This document shows, one piece after another, positions 33,081-45,907 of a stretch of DNA of 64,000 bases. The position numbers were made by a program, and so were the translations under genes. The DNA comes from Entelurus aequoreus (Eukaryota; Chordata; Actinopteri; Syngnathiformes; Syngnathidae): NCBI RefSeq assembly GCF_033978785.1, contig NC_084743.1, positions 23,031,922 through 23,095,921 of the forward strand, given 5' to 3'. A model generated the notes under the pieces. The model did no database searches and was not told the origin of the DNA. It saw only the letters and a program-made list of their open reading frames with translations. The stretch's first letter is position 1. Each line of letters opens with the position of its first letter.

Positions 33081-34309
33081 GAGGCTGAAGATGCCATTAT
33101 CTGTGAGGGCTGGACCCCAGGGTGCAGAGCCAGAGGCGTTATGCAGGAAACAAGTGTCTTTAATCATGCTCACCCCAGAGCGAATGCGGCCAAAATATGA
33201 AAAAAAAAAGTCTATTAAAGGAGTAACAAAGCATCAGGCGATGCAATGGAATGCATCTCAATGCAGGTTACACTCGGAATGGTAAAGTAATGAACAGGCA
33301 TACCTCCTACGGTAATTAATGAATACAAACAGCTGCACGCCGCAGCCTCCTCAGACAGGAATAAAGGGGAATGCATTCAACATGAAACAGGAAACATAAC
33401 ACAACAGAACTGGATGGAAAGAATGGAAAAACAACAGAAAGCGGAGTATGACCAAGTTGCGAGCAGTTTGATATAGAAAGTGAGAAACATGATTGAATAC
33501 AAATAAAAATAAACTCTTATTAAAGTTGTTAGAATAATTGTAAATTATCACAAAAACTTTGTGTTACATTGAGTGTCTGGTGAGAAGACAAAAGCTGTCT
33601 TTGGAACCTACCAAGAGTAAGGCTCATAAACTCCAGTAGGGGGAGGAAGCAAAATGAAGGTGTTCTGTTTTCTTTCATGTACGGTAATCAACAGAAATAT
33701 ATTGTTCTAACCCAAGGACTTCAAAGCGGAGAGGAAGCAGGACCAGACTCCCCTCCAGGCGACCTCTTCTTGAACCTCCTTTTTGAACTATTTTACTAAT
33801 CTCTTTTTGAACTATTTTACGACCTCTTCTTTTGAACTGTTCGGTAACCAAAGGCAACGCTGTTTACGACCCACTTCCCTCTGGAAGCAGCTGTGGTCAT
33901 GTGGTCAGAGAAAGTCAAATAAAGAAAGAGGAGTACAACTTTCGCCAGAGCATGCTGAGATACTGTTAAGGGTACTGGTGTACAGGCGACTCTCCTCAAT
34001 TGAGTCCAAATTGAATTCTGTCTCTGTTTGATTCTTTGCTTCTTGTCTTGTTTAATAGATGTCATCAGTGTTTGAACCTGACAAAAGTACAGATGTGGCG
34101 TAAGAAAATTACCCCAAAGGAACGTGATAGTAGACCCTCTCTCTGTTGAGGACACGCCCCCTCACACACCAAAAAAAAATGGGGCCAAAAGTCTGAACCT
34201 GAAAAAAAAAAAAAAAGATCTGGAAAAAAAACAGAGGCACAAATGTAAAAATATAGGAAAGACAAAAATAGAATTGCTTTAAAAAAATGTGTTTCTGGGG
34301 TAAAAATTA
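33076..34309. other. Low-copy sequence with LTR-like pieces
   Basis: 33100-33165 contains CCCCAGGGTGCAGAG, related to 45786-45845. 33990-34082 (GATGTCATCAGTGTTTGAAC) is repeated in reverse at 55628-55725, suggesting the 3' part of an LTR ending CCTGACA. ACTATTTTACGACCTCTTCT-type motifs near 33780-33840 form a small degenerate tandem repeat. No exon is seen. Confidence 0.4.
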
Positions 34310-35017
34310 GAATAACTTGTTCAGTTCAGTTTCAGTTTATTTAGAAAATGCTTACAATACAATGTAATTTATCATTTAGTTCCAGTTGTTTCATTACAGC
34401 ACGTCCGAAAAGGAGTAGGAAGAAGCTGAGCTTATCTAATCTTACCCCTTTTCACCATAGCAATTGTATCCCATTTCCTTGTTCTCCGTAACAGAACAGT
34501 GAACAAATAAATAATAAACAAATAATATACCATAGTAAGTAAACAAATAATGAATACAAAAATTATCATTGTCTCGATAAAAACAACAACAACAAAAAAA
34601 AAGGGTTCCAGATATCCATCATAATTCTTGTTCTGTGTACTTTGTGAACACTTGTAGTTTGAACAGTCTCTTAAAATGAATCATATTGGTGCTTTGTTGG
34701 ATTTCTTTGGTTAATCCATTCCATAATTTAATTCCACATACTGATATGCTAAAGGTTTTAAGTGTTGTACAAGCATACACATTTTTTTAATTAGATGTTC
34801 CTCTAAGGTTATATTTCTCCTCTTTTGTTGAGAAGAATTGTTGTACATTCTTGGGTAGCAGGTTATAGTTTGCTTTGTACACAATTTTAGCTGTTTGCGA
34901 ATGCACCAAATCGTTGAATTTCACTATTTGTGATTCAATTAATAAAGGGTTTGTATGTTCTCTATATCCAACATTATGTATTATTCTAATTGATCTTTTT
35001 TGTAACACCGTCGGTGA
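34310..35017 (-). mobile_element. 5'-truncated LINE 3' end (jockey/CR1-group type)
   Basis: The coding end runs on the minus strand to 34619, followed by a 3' UTR carrying GTAAGATTAGATAAGCTC and the GGAGTAGGAAGAAGC motif seen in reverse at 5505-5560 and 37585-37620. The 5' truncation is at about 35017. Confidence 0.75.
34619..35008 (-). pseudogene. LINE ORF2 C-terminus pseudogene
   Basis: The frame reads LQKRSIRIIHNVGYREHTNP, then FNDLVHSQTAKIVYKANYNL and KYNLRGTSN, then a TAA stop, then continues in the same frame with GIKLWNGLTKEIQQST and ends at a TGA. These blocks are typical of the region after the RT domain in fish LINEs of the jockey/CR1 group. The single premature stop and the 5' truncation make it non-functional. 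Confidence 0.8.
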
Positions 35018-35039
35018 ATAAAACGCACATTTGTAGTTG

Positions 35040-35178
35040 TTTCCCCATATTTCTCAGTGGTAGAGTGTCCGCCCTGAGATCGGTAGGTTGGAGTTCAAAT
35101 CCCAGCCGAGTCATACCAAAGACTATAAAAAATGGGACCCATAACCTCCCTGCTTGGCACTCAGCAACATAGGGTTGA
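35040..35178 (+). mobile_element. tRNA-derived SINE, 3'-truncated
   Basis: CTCAGTGGTAGAGTGTCCGC is box A and GGAGTTCAAATCCC box B of a tRNA-like head; the body ACCAAAGACTATAAAAAATG and CTGCTTGGCACTCAGCA is known from teleost SINEs. It is cut at about 35178 by the junction with a Tc1 remnant. Confidence 0.82.
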
Positions 35179-35443
35179 TGGCAATCTGATGGACGAGTCT
35201 GGGTTTGGAGGTTGCCAGGAGAACGGTACATTTCGGACTGCATTGTGCCGAGTGTGAAATTTGGTGGAGGAGGAATTATGGCATGGGGTTGTTTTTCAGG
35301 AGTCGGGCTTGGCCCCTTAGTTCCAGTGAAATGAACTTTGAATGCTCCAGGATACCAAAACATTTTGGACAATTCCATGGGATGGCACTTCAAGTTCATA
35401 TGTGAGTAAAGGCGGGTGGCCAAATACTTTTGGCAATATAGTG
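35179..35443 (+). pseudogene. Tc1-like transposase fragment plus 3' TIR
   Basis: The frame RVWVWRLPGERYISDCIVPS, then FGGGGIMAWGCFSGVGLGPL matches the region around the first catalytic Asp-proximal GGGGIMVWGCFSG block of a second fish Tc1 family. It stops after PLVPVK; NAPGYQNILDNSM follows in another frame. The end CCAAATACTTTTGGCAATAT followed by AGTG is that family's TIR. The second and third catalytic residues are deleted. Confidence 0.85.
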
Positions 35444-36030
35444 TAATACAGGCCACGTCACATTTGCATCCCAATATACGGCCATACACAGTTGCGAAAC
35501 TCAGCTAAGATGCAATCTTTGGGCTGTGCGAGCGCTCTTTGAAAAGAAGACTGCTGACAATTAAACAATGAAAGCCATCAATCAAAGTGACATGATCAAC
35601 AGGCCACTGCCCCCAAGTGGATGATCCAACAGGGCAAGAGAACAGAACACGGCAAGGGAGGGAAGGGGAGGGCGGGCGAGGGGGGAGGGGGGGATCTATA
35701 AATATAATGGATATCAATATTGAAAAAGATGACAGATGAGACTGCTGCTCCAGGCCAAGATTCAATTTCTATTCTTTTTGTTCCTGCAGGAGACCATATC
35801 ACTGCTCACAAAGTCATTTGTCAGCCGTGAGGCTACAGTAAATGAGGAGAAGGCGGTCTTGTCCAAAAAGTGAGCCAAGGGCAGTTTGGTCCAGTGACGT
35901 GAATGGCAAAATGAATTAGGCACTAAAGAATAATGACGGACATCAATAACTATATTATCCGGGATTGGTGTGAATTGGAAAAGAATCATACAACGATCAA
36001 TATGAAATTCACCATGAGAACAATTTAGTC
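35444..36030. other. Low-copy sequence with a G-rich tract
   Basis: No gene recognised. A G-rich run at 35655-35693 could form a quadruplex. Confidence 0.5.
35655..35693 (+). other. Putative G-quadruplex-forming tract
   Basis: At least six runs of three or more G are separated by one to three bases (AGGGAGGGAAGGGG and on). It satisfies the simple G3N1-7 rule several times over. It lies outside any transposon recognised here. Confidence 0.6.
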
Positions 36031-36245
36031 CAGTGTTTTTCAAACAACTGTGTGGTTTAAGCCACAGATATTGTCTGGTGTGCCGTGGGAAATTATGCAA
36101 CTTCACCTTATTGGTCCAAAAAATATTTTTTGGCAAATCAATAATTAGAATCTGAAAATAATGTGCCGTTGCTTAGTGTCTGTGCTGTGTAGAGCTCGGC
36201 AGGGTAACCATGTAATACTCTTCCATGTCAGTAGGTGGCAGCATG
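36031..36245 (+). mobile_element. hAT end fragment (CAGTGTTTTTCAACC family)
   Basis: It starts CAGTGTTTTTCAAACAACTG and follows the copy at 49678 to GTAGGTGGCAGCATG, where the minisatellite begins. The right end is missing. Confidence 0.85.
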
Positions 36246-37520
36246 TTCTTTTCATTTTTTACCTTGAAAATCATTTTTTACCTTGAAAATCATTTTTTAC
36301 CTTGAAATTTAGTTTTTACCTTGAAAATCATTATTTACCTTGAAAATCATTTTTTACCTTGAAAACCGGGTTTTGCCTAGAAAATCAACTTTTACCTTGA
36401 AAATAATTTTTTTACCTTGAAAATAGACTTTTAGCTTGAAAATCATTTTTTACCTTAAAATTTATTTTTTACCTTGAAAATCATTTTTTACCTTAAAATT
36501 TAGTTTTTACCTTGAAAATCATTTTTTAACCTTAAAATTTAGTTTTTACCTTGAAAATCATTTTCTAACCTTAAAATTTAGTTTTTACCTTGAAAATCAT
36601 TTTTTACTTTGAAAATCAGTTTTTGCCTTTAAAATCAACTTTTACCTTGAAAATCATTTTTTAACCTTGAAAATCGACTTTTACCTTGAAAATCATTTTT
36701 TTCCTTAAAATTTAGTTTTTACCTTGAAAATAATTTTTTACCTTGAAAATCAGTTTTTACCTTGAAAATCATTTTTTACCTTGAAAATAATTTTTTACCT
36801 TGAAAATCATTTTTTACCTTGAAAATTAGTTTTTGCCTTGAAAATCAACTTTTACCTTGAAAATCATTTTTTAACCTTGAAAATCGACTTTTACCTTGAA
36901 AATCATTTTTTAACCTTGAAAATCGACTTTTACCTTGAAAATCATTTTTTAACCTTAAAATTTAGTTTTTACCTTGAAAATCATTTTTTAACCTTAAAAT
37001 TTAGTTTTTACCTTGAAAATCATTTTTTACTTTGAAAATCAGTTTTTGCCTTTAAAATCAACTTTTACCTTGAAAATCATTTTTTAACCTTGAAAATCAT
37101 TTTTTAACCTTAAAATTTAGTTTTCACCTTGAAAATCATTTTTTAATCTTAAAATTTAGTTTTTACCTTGAAAATCATTTTTTACTTTGAAAATCAGTTT
37201 TTGCCTTTAAAATCAACTTTTACCTTGAAAATCATTTTTTAACCTTGAAAATCGACTTTTACCTTGAAAATCATTTTTTTCCTTAAAATTTAGTTTTTAC
37301 CTTGAAAATCATTTTTTACCTTGAAAATAATTTTTTACCTTGAAAATCAGTTTTTACCTTGAAAATCATTTTTTACCTTGAAAATCAGTTTTTACCTTGA
37401 AAATTAGTTTTTGCCTTGAAAAACAACTTTTACCTTGAAAATCATTTTTTACCTTGAAAATCAACTTCTACCTTGAAAATAATTGTTTACCTTGAAATTT
37501 AGTTTTTACCTTGAAAATAA
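36246..37520. repeat. Minisatellite, about 20-21 bp unit with 42-bp higher-order period
   Basis: About 60 units of the type TTTTTACCTTGAAAATCA, with variants CATT, CAGT, CGAC and TTAG alternating. In 36838-37035 and 37050-37260 pairs alternate regularly, giving a 42-bp (14-codon) period that keeps a reading frame open by chance. It starts exactly inside a hAT fragment. Confidence 0.95.
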
Positions 37521-37549
37521 AAACAAAAAAAACAAAAAAATGAGCAATG

Positions 37550-37734
37550 GACTTTTCTTTTTTCTTTTTTTTTTTACATATTTGAAAAGGAGTGAGAAGA
37601 AGTTTACACTGATTTAATCCCACCCCTTTTCTTTAAATCATAAATTACTCTGAGCTAGAACTACCTGTTCACAATATAACTAGCTTGTATATAAATGCAC
37701 AGCCAGCAACTTGTATCAATGCTCATGCAAAACA
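37550..37734 (-). mobile_element. Old LINE 3' UTR remnant
   Basis: TTGAAAAGGAGTGAGAAGAA and TTTAATCCCACCCCTTTTC resemble the 3' UTR motif at 34390-34450. No coding sequence remains. Confidence 0.5.
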
Positions 37735-39254
37735 CAGGTGTCAAAATCAAAGCCCTATGGGGCCAGATCTAGTTTTATATGGCCCACAAAAGCCTGTAAA
37801 TAATATGCGTCAATAAAGTACTTTATCTTTTTTTATTAAATTGATTTTTTTCTTTCCATTCTGACAGAAAAGAAAAAAAAAACACGTACTACATGCAATT
37901 GCATACATTTTAAACTTTAATATCATCCTATAATTCAACAAAATATATGATCATATATTCCAATTGTTAAAATTTTAATATTGCTTCAATATTAGACTTA
38001 GACTTTCTTTATTGTCATTGAAATTTGAACTTTACAGTACAAATAAGAACAACATTTTGTTGCATTAACTCGTTGTAGTGCAGGATAAAAGAGCAGTAAG
38101 GTGCAGATATAAATAGATTTACTGTACAGATAAATATATTGCATTTTTGCATATGCATCCATGTTTACGGATGTATGTTATATTGTCTTTATATTCCAGC
38201 GAGTTAATACATTTTGGATTTTGGGGGGGGAATTGAGGGGATTATTAAATATAATATAAATATAAATATCTGCTTGGTTTATGATTTACGAAGCAAACTA
38301 TCCATCAAATTGTACACATTAGATTTTACGGTAAAAAAAACAGAAGCTCAGTCGCTAGAGCTGCCATAAAAACAACAACCGTAGATTTTACAGCAAAACA
38401 TTATCAGTTTCTTCGCAATAATTTTACTGTAATTTACAGTAATACAGCATAAAAACAAAAAAACATACAATTTACGGTAAAAAAACAAACTGGCAGCTCA
38501 GTCGCCAAAATTGTACTGTGATTATTCCATTTACAGTAATACACATAAAAAAACAACACTGGATTTTACAGTACACATTGGCAGCTTAATTGCAATAATT
38601 TTACTGTAAAAAAAAGCGTATATTTTCCATTTACAGTAAAAACTGTAAAAAATAAAAAACATAAAACTGGCAGTTCAGTCACCAGAATTTTACCATAAAA
38701 AAAAAAAAAGGTGGGACCCTTTTTTACATATACAGTAATATCATGTAAAAACAAATATCTACAGTTTACGGTAAAACAAAACTGGCAGCTAAGTCACCCG
38801 AATTTTATTTAAAAAAAACCTATGGTACTTGTTTTTAAAACTTACAGTAATACACCTATTAAAACTAAATCTGTAGATTTTGTGGTAAAAAGCTTGCAGG
38901 TCAGTCGCCAGAATTGCATTTAAAAACATCTGTGGTACCTTTTTAATTTATAGTAATACACTGTAAAAAAAAAACAATTGTATGGTTTACTGTAACAAAC
39001 TTTAAGCGCCTCACTCCCCAGAATTTTACCATGAAAGAAACAGTGGTACCTTGTTGTAATAAGCTGTAACAAACACACTCTGGAAATGTTACGTTAAAAC
39101 TGAAATCTACAGAAAAAACACGAATCAAATGCATAGGCAATTACGTAATATCATGAGGCGAATACTTATACATTTATACTCATATATTATTTACTGTTAC
39201 ACGCGGCCCACTGAGGGCAGCAATAACTGCGATGAAATCGAGTTGGACACCCTG
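37735..39254 (+). mobile_element. hAT-like element with internal minisatellite
   Basis: Ends CAGGTGTCAAAATC and GAGTTGGACACCCTG fit a fish hAT family targeting GGCCC-rich ends. The flanking 8-mers do not match, so the TSD is lost. About seven degenerate units of about 100 bp with GGCAGCTCAGTCGCC and TTTACAGTAATACA fill 38330-39130. Confidence 0.7.
38330..39130. repeat. Degenerate ~100-bp tandem repeat inside the hAT element
   Basis: GGCAGCTCAGTCGCC-like and TTTTACTGTAAAAA-like motifs recur at regular spacing. Confidence 0.7.
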
Positions 39255-40686
<1,432 letters not shown>

Positions 40687-40765
40687 CAGTGGGGCAAAAA
40701 AGTATTTAGTCAGCCACCCATTGACAATCAATGGGTGGCTGACTAAATACTTTTTTGCCCCACTG
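40687..40765. mobile_element. Minimal Tc1-type palindrome: two 38-bp TIRs and a 3-nt loop
   Basis: The arms start CAGTGGGGCAAAAAAGTATT and continue TAGTCAGCCACCCATTGA; the second arm is the exact reverse complement after CAA. TA flanks both sides. The arm is the known TIR of a fish Tc1 family, so the element has been reduced to its two ends. Confidence 0.9.
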
Positions 40766-40886
<121 letters not shown>

Positions 40887-41472
40887 ACGTTAGGTCAGGT
40901 AAAAACACAAGAGGTGATATCATCCCTACAAGCCTGTTTCGCAGGTTTCCCTGCTCGTCAGAGGATTTTATTCTATAAATGAAATCAGGGAATAAAATCC
41001 CCTGACGAGCGGGGAAACCTGCAAAAACAAGCCTGTTTCGCAGGTTTCCCTGCTCGTCAGGGGATTTTATTCTATAAATTAAATCAGGGAATAAAATCCC
41101 CTTAGGAGCAGGGAAACCTGCAAAACAGGCTTGTCGTACTCCCGTACATGGCCATGGACATTCTGTCATTTATTATGTTGGGTTACTTTTAACAGAAAGA
41201 TGGACAAATGATTTAAAAAAATGAAATAAACTAGAATGTTTTATGTATATATGTATATATACACGTTAGGTCAGGTAAAAACACAAGAGGTGATATCATC
41301 CCTACAAGCCTGTTTCGCAGGTTTCCCTGCTCGTCAGGGGATTTTATTCTATAAATGAAATCAGGGAATAAAATCCTCTGACGAGCAGGGAAACCTGCAA
41401 AACAGGCTTGTAGGGATGACATCGCCTCTTGTGTTTTTTACCTGATCTAACATATATATACATGTATACATA
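40887..41472. repeat. Palindromic repeat cluster, part 2
   Basis: 40887-41240 repeats the double hairpin and the tail of part 1 with a new 5' flank ACGTTAGGTCAGGTAAAAAC. 41263-41452 is a single hairpin with arms of about 95 bp extending into this flank on both sides. Arms differ by only a few bases. Confidence 0.88.
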
Positions 41473-41997
41473 CACTACCGTTCAAAAGTTTGGGGTCACA
41501 TTGAAATGTCCTTATTTTTGAAGGAAAAGCACTGTACTTTTCAATGAAGATAACTTTAAACTAGTCTTAACGTTAAAGAAATACACTCTATACATTGCTA
41601 ATGTGGTAAATGACTATTCTAGCTGCAAATGTCTGGTTTTTGGTGCAATATCTACGTATGTGTATAGAGGCCCATTTCCAGCAACTATCACTCCAGTGTT
41701 CTAATGGTACAATGTGTTTGCTCATTATCTCAGAAGGCTAATTGATGATTAGAAAACCCTTGTGCAATCATGTTCACACATCTGAAAACAGTTTAGCTCG
41801 TTACAGAAGCTACAAAACTGACCTTCCTTTGAGCAGATTGAGTTTCTGGAGCATCACATTTGTGGGGTCAATTAAACGCTCAAAATGGCCAGAAAAAGAG
41901 AACTTTCATCTGAAACTCGACAGTCCATTCTTGTTCTTAGAAATAAAGGCTATTCCACAAAATTGTTTGGGTGACCCCAAACTTTTGAACGGTAGTG
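41473..41997 (+). mobile_element. Tc1-like MITE (CACTACCG family), complete 525 bp
   Basis: TA-flanked, same structure as 27198-27722, with the truncated transposase frame at 41885-41974 (one Glu to Lys change). Confidence 0.95.
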
Positions 41998-42330
41998 TAT
42001 ATACGTTAGGTCAGGTAAAAACACAAAAGGTGATATCATCCCTACAAGCCTGTTTCGCAGGTTTCCCTGCTTGTCAGGGGATTTTATTCTATAAAGGAAA
42101 TCAGGGAATAAAATCCTCTGACGAGCAGGGAAACCTATAAAACAGGCTTGTAGGGATGATATCGCCTCTTGTGTTTTTTTACCTGATCTAACGTATATAT
42201 ACATGTATACATATATACATAAAATATTCTAGTTTATTTTATTTTTTGAATCATTTGTCCATCTTTCTGTTAAAAGTAACCCAACATAATAAATGATAGA
42301 CTGTCCACGTCCGTGTACGGGAGTACACTT
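41998..42330. repeat. Palindromic repeat cluster, part 3
   Basis: A single hairpin at 42003-42195 like that at 41263-41452, followed by an inverted copy of the tail seen at 41136-41240 (GTTAAAAGTAACCCAACATA). Confidence 0.87.
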
Positions 42331-43193
42331 TCTAAAAATCAGCAAGGGATGCAATAGTTATTCTTCCCATTGTAAACTGTTGGCTGTTGAAACTGACTGA
42401 AAATCATTTCGCCTACATTAAAGAAAAAAGAAGTCCCAGGCTCGGGGAAAAAGTGGCCACTTAATCTTACTGTTGTCAGTTATTGATCCAGACGAGCAGC
42501 GAATGAAACATCAATTATCTGTGAATATGATAAATAACATTTGCCGTAATACGTCGTTTGCAAGAAATGGGCAAAGAGAATATCCAAACGCCACTCACTC
42601 GACTCATCAATTAACATGAAACGTTGGCTACAACCGATCAAACGCTGACCTATGACTGCGCGACAAGTCCCGCCGTACCTTTTGGCCCGGCTGCTGCCAG
42701 GTAGGGTAGCGCCCACAGAGCTGCGAACAAGTCCATGAACAAGGTCTTCCGCTGGGTCAAACCCTTGCTGAATGGATTAAAAGGAGGAATTGTGGCTTTA
42801 AAAACTTCAATTTTCCCCAGCTTTGCGAGGATTAGTCTCTGCATTATGTTCTCTTTTCGCCTGAATGGCTCAGCGACTGCCCTTCAATTCAGGCACCTTT
42901 CTATTGCAGTCACCCACAGCACAGCAGACTTGCATGCAGGATGCGGTATAATAAATTAATAGAAAAGTTGCATGTTTTTTTTACCTCTAAAGTTTTTAAA
43001 TCCTGGTGTTCATGCCTGCTATGCCAATGTCATGCAAATATGATGGCTTCTTCTGTAAGTACATACGTTATGGAGTCAAATAGCTGAAGAGATACAGGCT
43101 GACTCGCCCATACTGTAAAATGTTACATGCAGGTACCAAAATTACGTACTTTTTCTAAGCACCGACCGAATTCTGTCATACTACCGGGTATCT
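42331..43193. other. Low-copy intronic sequence
   Basis: The GC content is higher than in the surrounding repeats and no repeat is recognised. The frames at 42480-42959 lack domains and splice context. This is one of the larger apparently single-copy blocks. Confidence 0.5.
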
Positions 43194-44177
43194 ACAAAAC
43201 CCAAAAACCAGTGAAGTTGGCACGTTGTGTAAATCGTAAATAAAAACAGAATGCAATGATTTGCAAATCCTTTTCAACCTATACTCAATTGAATAGACTG
43301 CAAAGACAATATATTTAATGTTTGAACTGGAAAACTTTGTTAATTTTTGCAAATATTAGCTCATTTGGAATTTGATGCCTGCAACATGTTTCAAAAAAGC
43401 TGGCGCAAGTAGTTGAGGAATGCTCATCAAACACTTATTTGGTGAACAGGCTAATTGGGAACAGGTGGGTGCCATGATTGGGTATAAAAAGCAGCTTCCA
43501 TGAAATGCTCAGTCATTCACAAACAAGGATGGGGCGAGGGTCACCACTTTGTGAACAAATGCGTGAGCTAATTGTCCAACATTTCTCAACGAGCTATTGC
43601 AAGGAATTTAGGGATTTCACCATCTACGGTTCGTAATATCATCAAAAGGTTCAGAGAATCTGGAGAAATCACTGCAAGGCCGAAAACCAACATTGAATAC
43701 CCGTGACCTTCGATCCCTCAGGCGGTTCTGCATCAAAAACCGACATCAGTGTGTAAAGGATATCGCCACATGGGCTCAGGAACACTGTCAGTAATGACAG
43801 TTCGTTGCTACATCCGTAAGTGCAAGTTAAAACTCGACTATGCAAAGCCAAAGCCATTTATCAACAACACCCAGAAACGCCGCTTAGCTTCGCTGGGCCC
43901 GTGCTCATCTAAGATGGACTGATGCAAAGTGGAAAAAGTGTTCTGTGGTCAGACGAGTCCACATTTCAAATTGTTTTTTGGAAACTGTGGACGTGGTGTC
44001 CTCCGGACCAAAGAGGAAAAGAACCATCCGGATTGTTATAGGCGCAAAGTTGAAAAGACAGCATCTGTGATGGTATGGGGGTGTATTAGTGCCCAAGGCA
44101 TGGGTAACGTACACATCTGTGAAGGCACCATTAATGCTGAAAGGTACATACAGGTTTTGGAACAACATATTTTTAAA
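43194..44177 (+). mobile_element. Tc1-like transposon fragment (AAACCAGTGAAGTTG family), 3' half missing
   Basis: TIR and subterminal repeat at 43194-43380, transposase start MGRGSPLCEQMRE near 43530, frame broken several times, then at 43929-44176 a good match WGCISAQGMGNVHICEGTIN up to VLEQHIF. The first catalytic region is included; the QQDNA and SPDLSP blocks are deleted. It stops just before the hAT at 44188. Confidence 0.88.
43929..44176 (+). pseudogene. Tc1/mariner transposase fragment
   Basis: Frame FGNCGRGVLRTKEEKNHPDC, then KTASVMVWGCISAQGMGNVH and ERYIQVLEQ, equivalent to the central part of the pseudogene at 17033-18356 but better preserved. It ends by fusing into the hAT sequence. 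Confidence 0.82.
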
Positions 44178-44187
44178 CGTGCTAGCC

Positions 44188-45199
44188 CAGGGGTTGGCAA
44201 CCCGAAATGTTGAAAGAGCAATATTGGGCCAAAAATCCCAAAAACAAATCTGTTTGTAAAATATTAAAAGCCTTATATAAGTCTTATAATGAAGGCAACA
44301 CATGATGTAATTGTCCATATTAGCTATAATAGCCTACTATCAAAATGACGCAAATCTTCGCTGACAGAAATGTTGAAATTCAATATTAACTCCGGGAAAT
44401 GACTGTCTTAGAATGGCCAAAGGTATAGATGTGTGTGTCCAAGTTAAAGGAAACGGCAGGCTGTCTTCTTCTAATAGATTTATTACAATCTTTGGCAAGC
44501 TGGGTAATGTTTGCTGTGGTCTGGAACAACATGGCACACAACTATCAGAAATGCGTATATTATGCAATATTATGCAATATATTGCAATATGCCATATTAC
44601 ATACATATAATGTGTCGTGAAACATGCGAATATAAATTAAATACAGAGAGGACATAAGTAAAGGAAATTATATGAGCTCAAATATACCTGCAAACGAGGC
44701 ATAATGATGCAATATGCACATACAGCGAGCCTAAATAGCATGTTAGCCTCGATTAGCTTGCAGTCATGCACAGACCAAATATGCCTGATTAGCACTCCAA
44801 CACAAGTCAATAACATCAACAAAGCTCACCTTTGTGAATTCATTCACGCACAGCATAAAACGTTTGGTGGACAAAACGAGACAAAGAAGGAGTGGCATAA
44901 AACACGTCTTTCTGTGGCGGCGTCAGAGAAAGTTATACATGTAAACAAACTGTTGCGTCACAGTCCACGCGACTACGGTGAGTTCAAGGGCCGCCAAAAT
45001 TAGTAGGACAAAACGGTAAGGCAGTACAGCAATGACACAAACATATTAAACACAAACAATTAGGAAGGTTTGTGTCATGTTTGTCGTCCTACAGGAACCA
45101 TATCAAAAACAAAAAAATATATATTCCCCCCCAAATCTTTTTACATTTTCATGAATTTTTGAAAAAGCTCCAGGAAGCCACTAGGGCGGCGCTAAAGAG
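44188..45199 (+). mobile_element. hAT non-autonomous element (CAGGGGTYGGCAACCC family), right end missing
   Basis: Left end CAGGGGTTGGCAACCCGAAA, body with CATGTTAGCCTCGATTAGCT, and near the right TGAAAAAGCTCCAGGAAGCC then GGGCGGCGCTAAAGAGC, after which the terminus is lost. This is the normal core of the family, unlike the chimera at 23107. Confidence 0.82.
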
Positions 45200-45907
45200 C
45201 TTTTTTTCCAGTTCAATTCAGAGCTTACTTGCTGTCCTCTGTGTATTTGCAGTCCTCAATAAAAAGGTAAAAATAATACTAAATGCTCATTTATCCATTC
45301 CATTTTTATATGTATGTTGTATTCTCTGACTAAACTATTCTTATGACACTATTATTATATTGTGCTCCATAAAAAGTGGTTTGAGTTAACCATTGTGAAT
45401 CCCATGGTTTCAGTTTTTAATGAGATTTGTTTTTTACTGACCTTCAGAGCGGATTAATAACAAACACCGAGCCACTGCTGTATTTGGTTATCTTGTTACA
45501 ACTTGGTCTGCTGCTCATTCTTGCATTTTTGTAAAGTCTCTTTCCCCCCTTATTTCTCTGCTTGAGTTAAATGCAGTTTAATAATTGCTACCAATTATTT
45601 GTACCAAATTATGTTAACAGATCAATTGATTATATCGACTGGGTGTCTATAACTGAAACAACATTTTCCCTGGCAATTAAAGTTCTCTCTATCATCTTTA
45701 GACGGCTGGTTGAGGTTGATTGTAAGAGATTGTGGGGGGTAATGACACAATTATTAACTAATTCTGTCAATCTTTGTGTTGCTTTGGAACCCCAGGATGC
45801 AGAGACAGCAGGCATAATGCAGGTGAAAATTGTATTTAATGACGAAAACCAAGGAGCACCATCGCGGGTGGCAAGAGTGGACCACATGTGAGCAGGAAAA
45901 CCTCACA
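45200..45907. other. Low-copy sequence with a short LTR-like fragment
   Basis: 45786-45845 (CCCCAGGATGCAGAGACAGC) matches in reverse the segment at 9300-9340. No gene recognised. Confidence 0.45.

Noticed and set aside
34986..35489. 167-codon minus-strand ORF
   Set aside because: It is antisense through a SINE and a Tc1 fragment whose sense-strand transposase motifs are clear.
36838..37035. Repetitive ORF FYLENHFLTLKI
   Set aside because: It is the 42-bp minisatellite in one frame; the period being divisible by three keeps it open.
36246..37520. CRISPR-like array
   Set aside because: Units are contiguous without unique spacers and the context is vertebrate.
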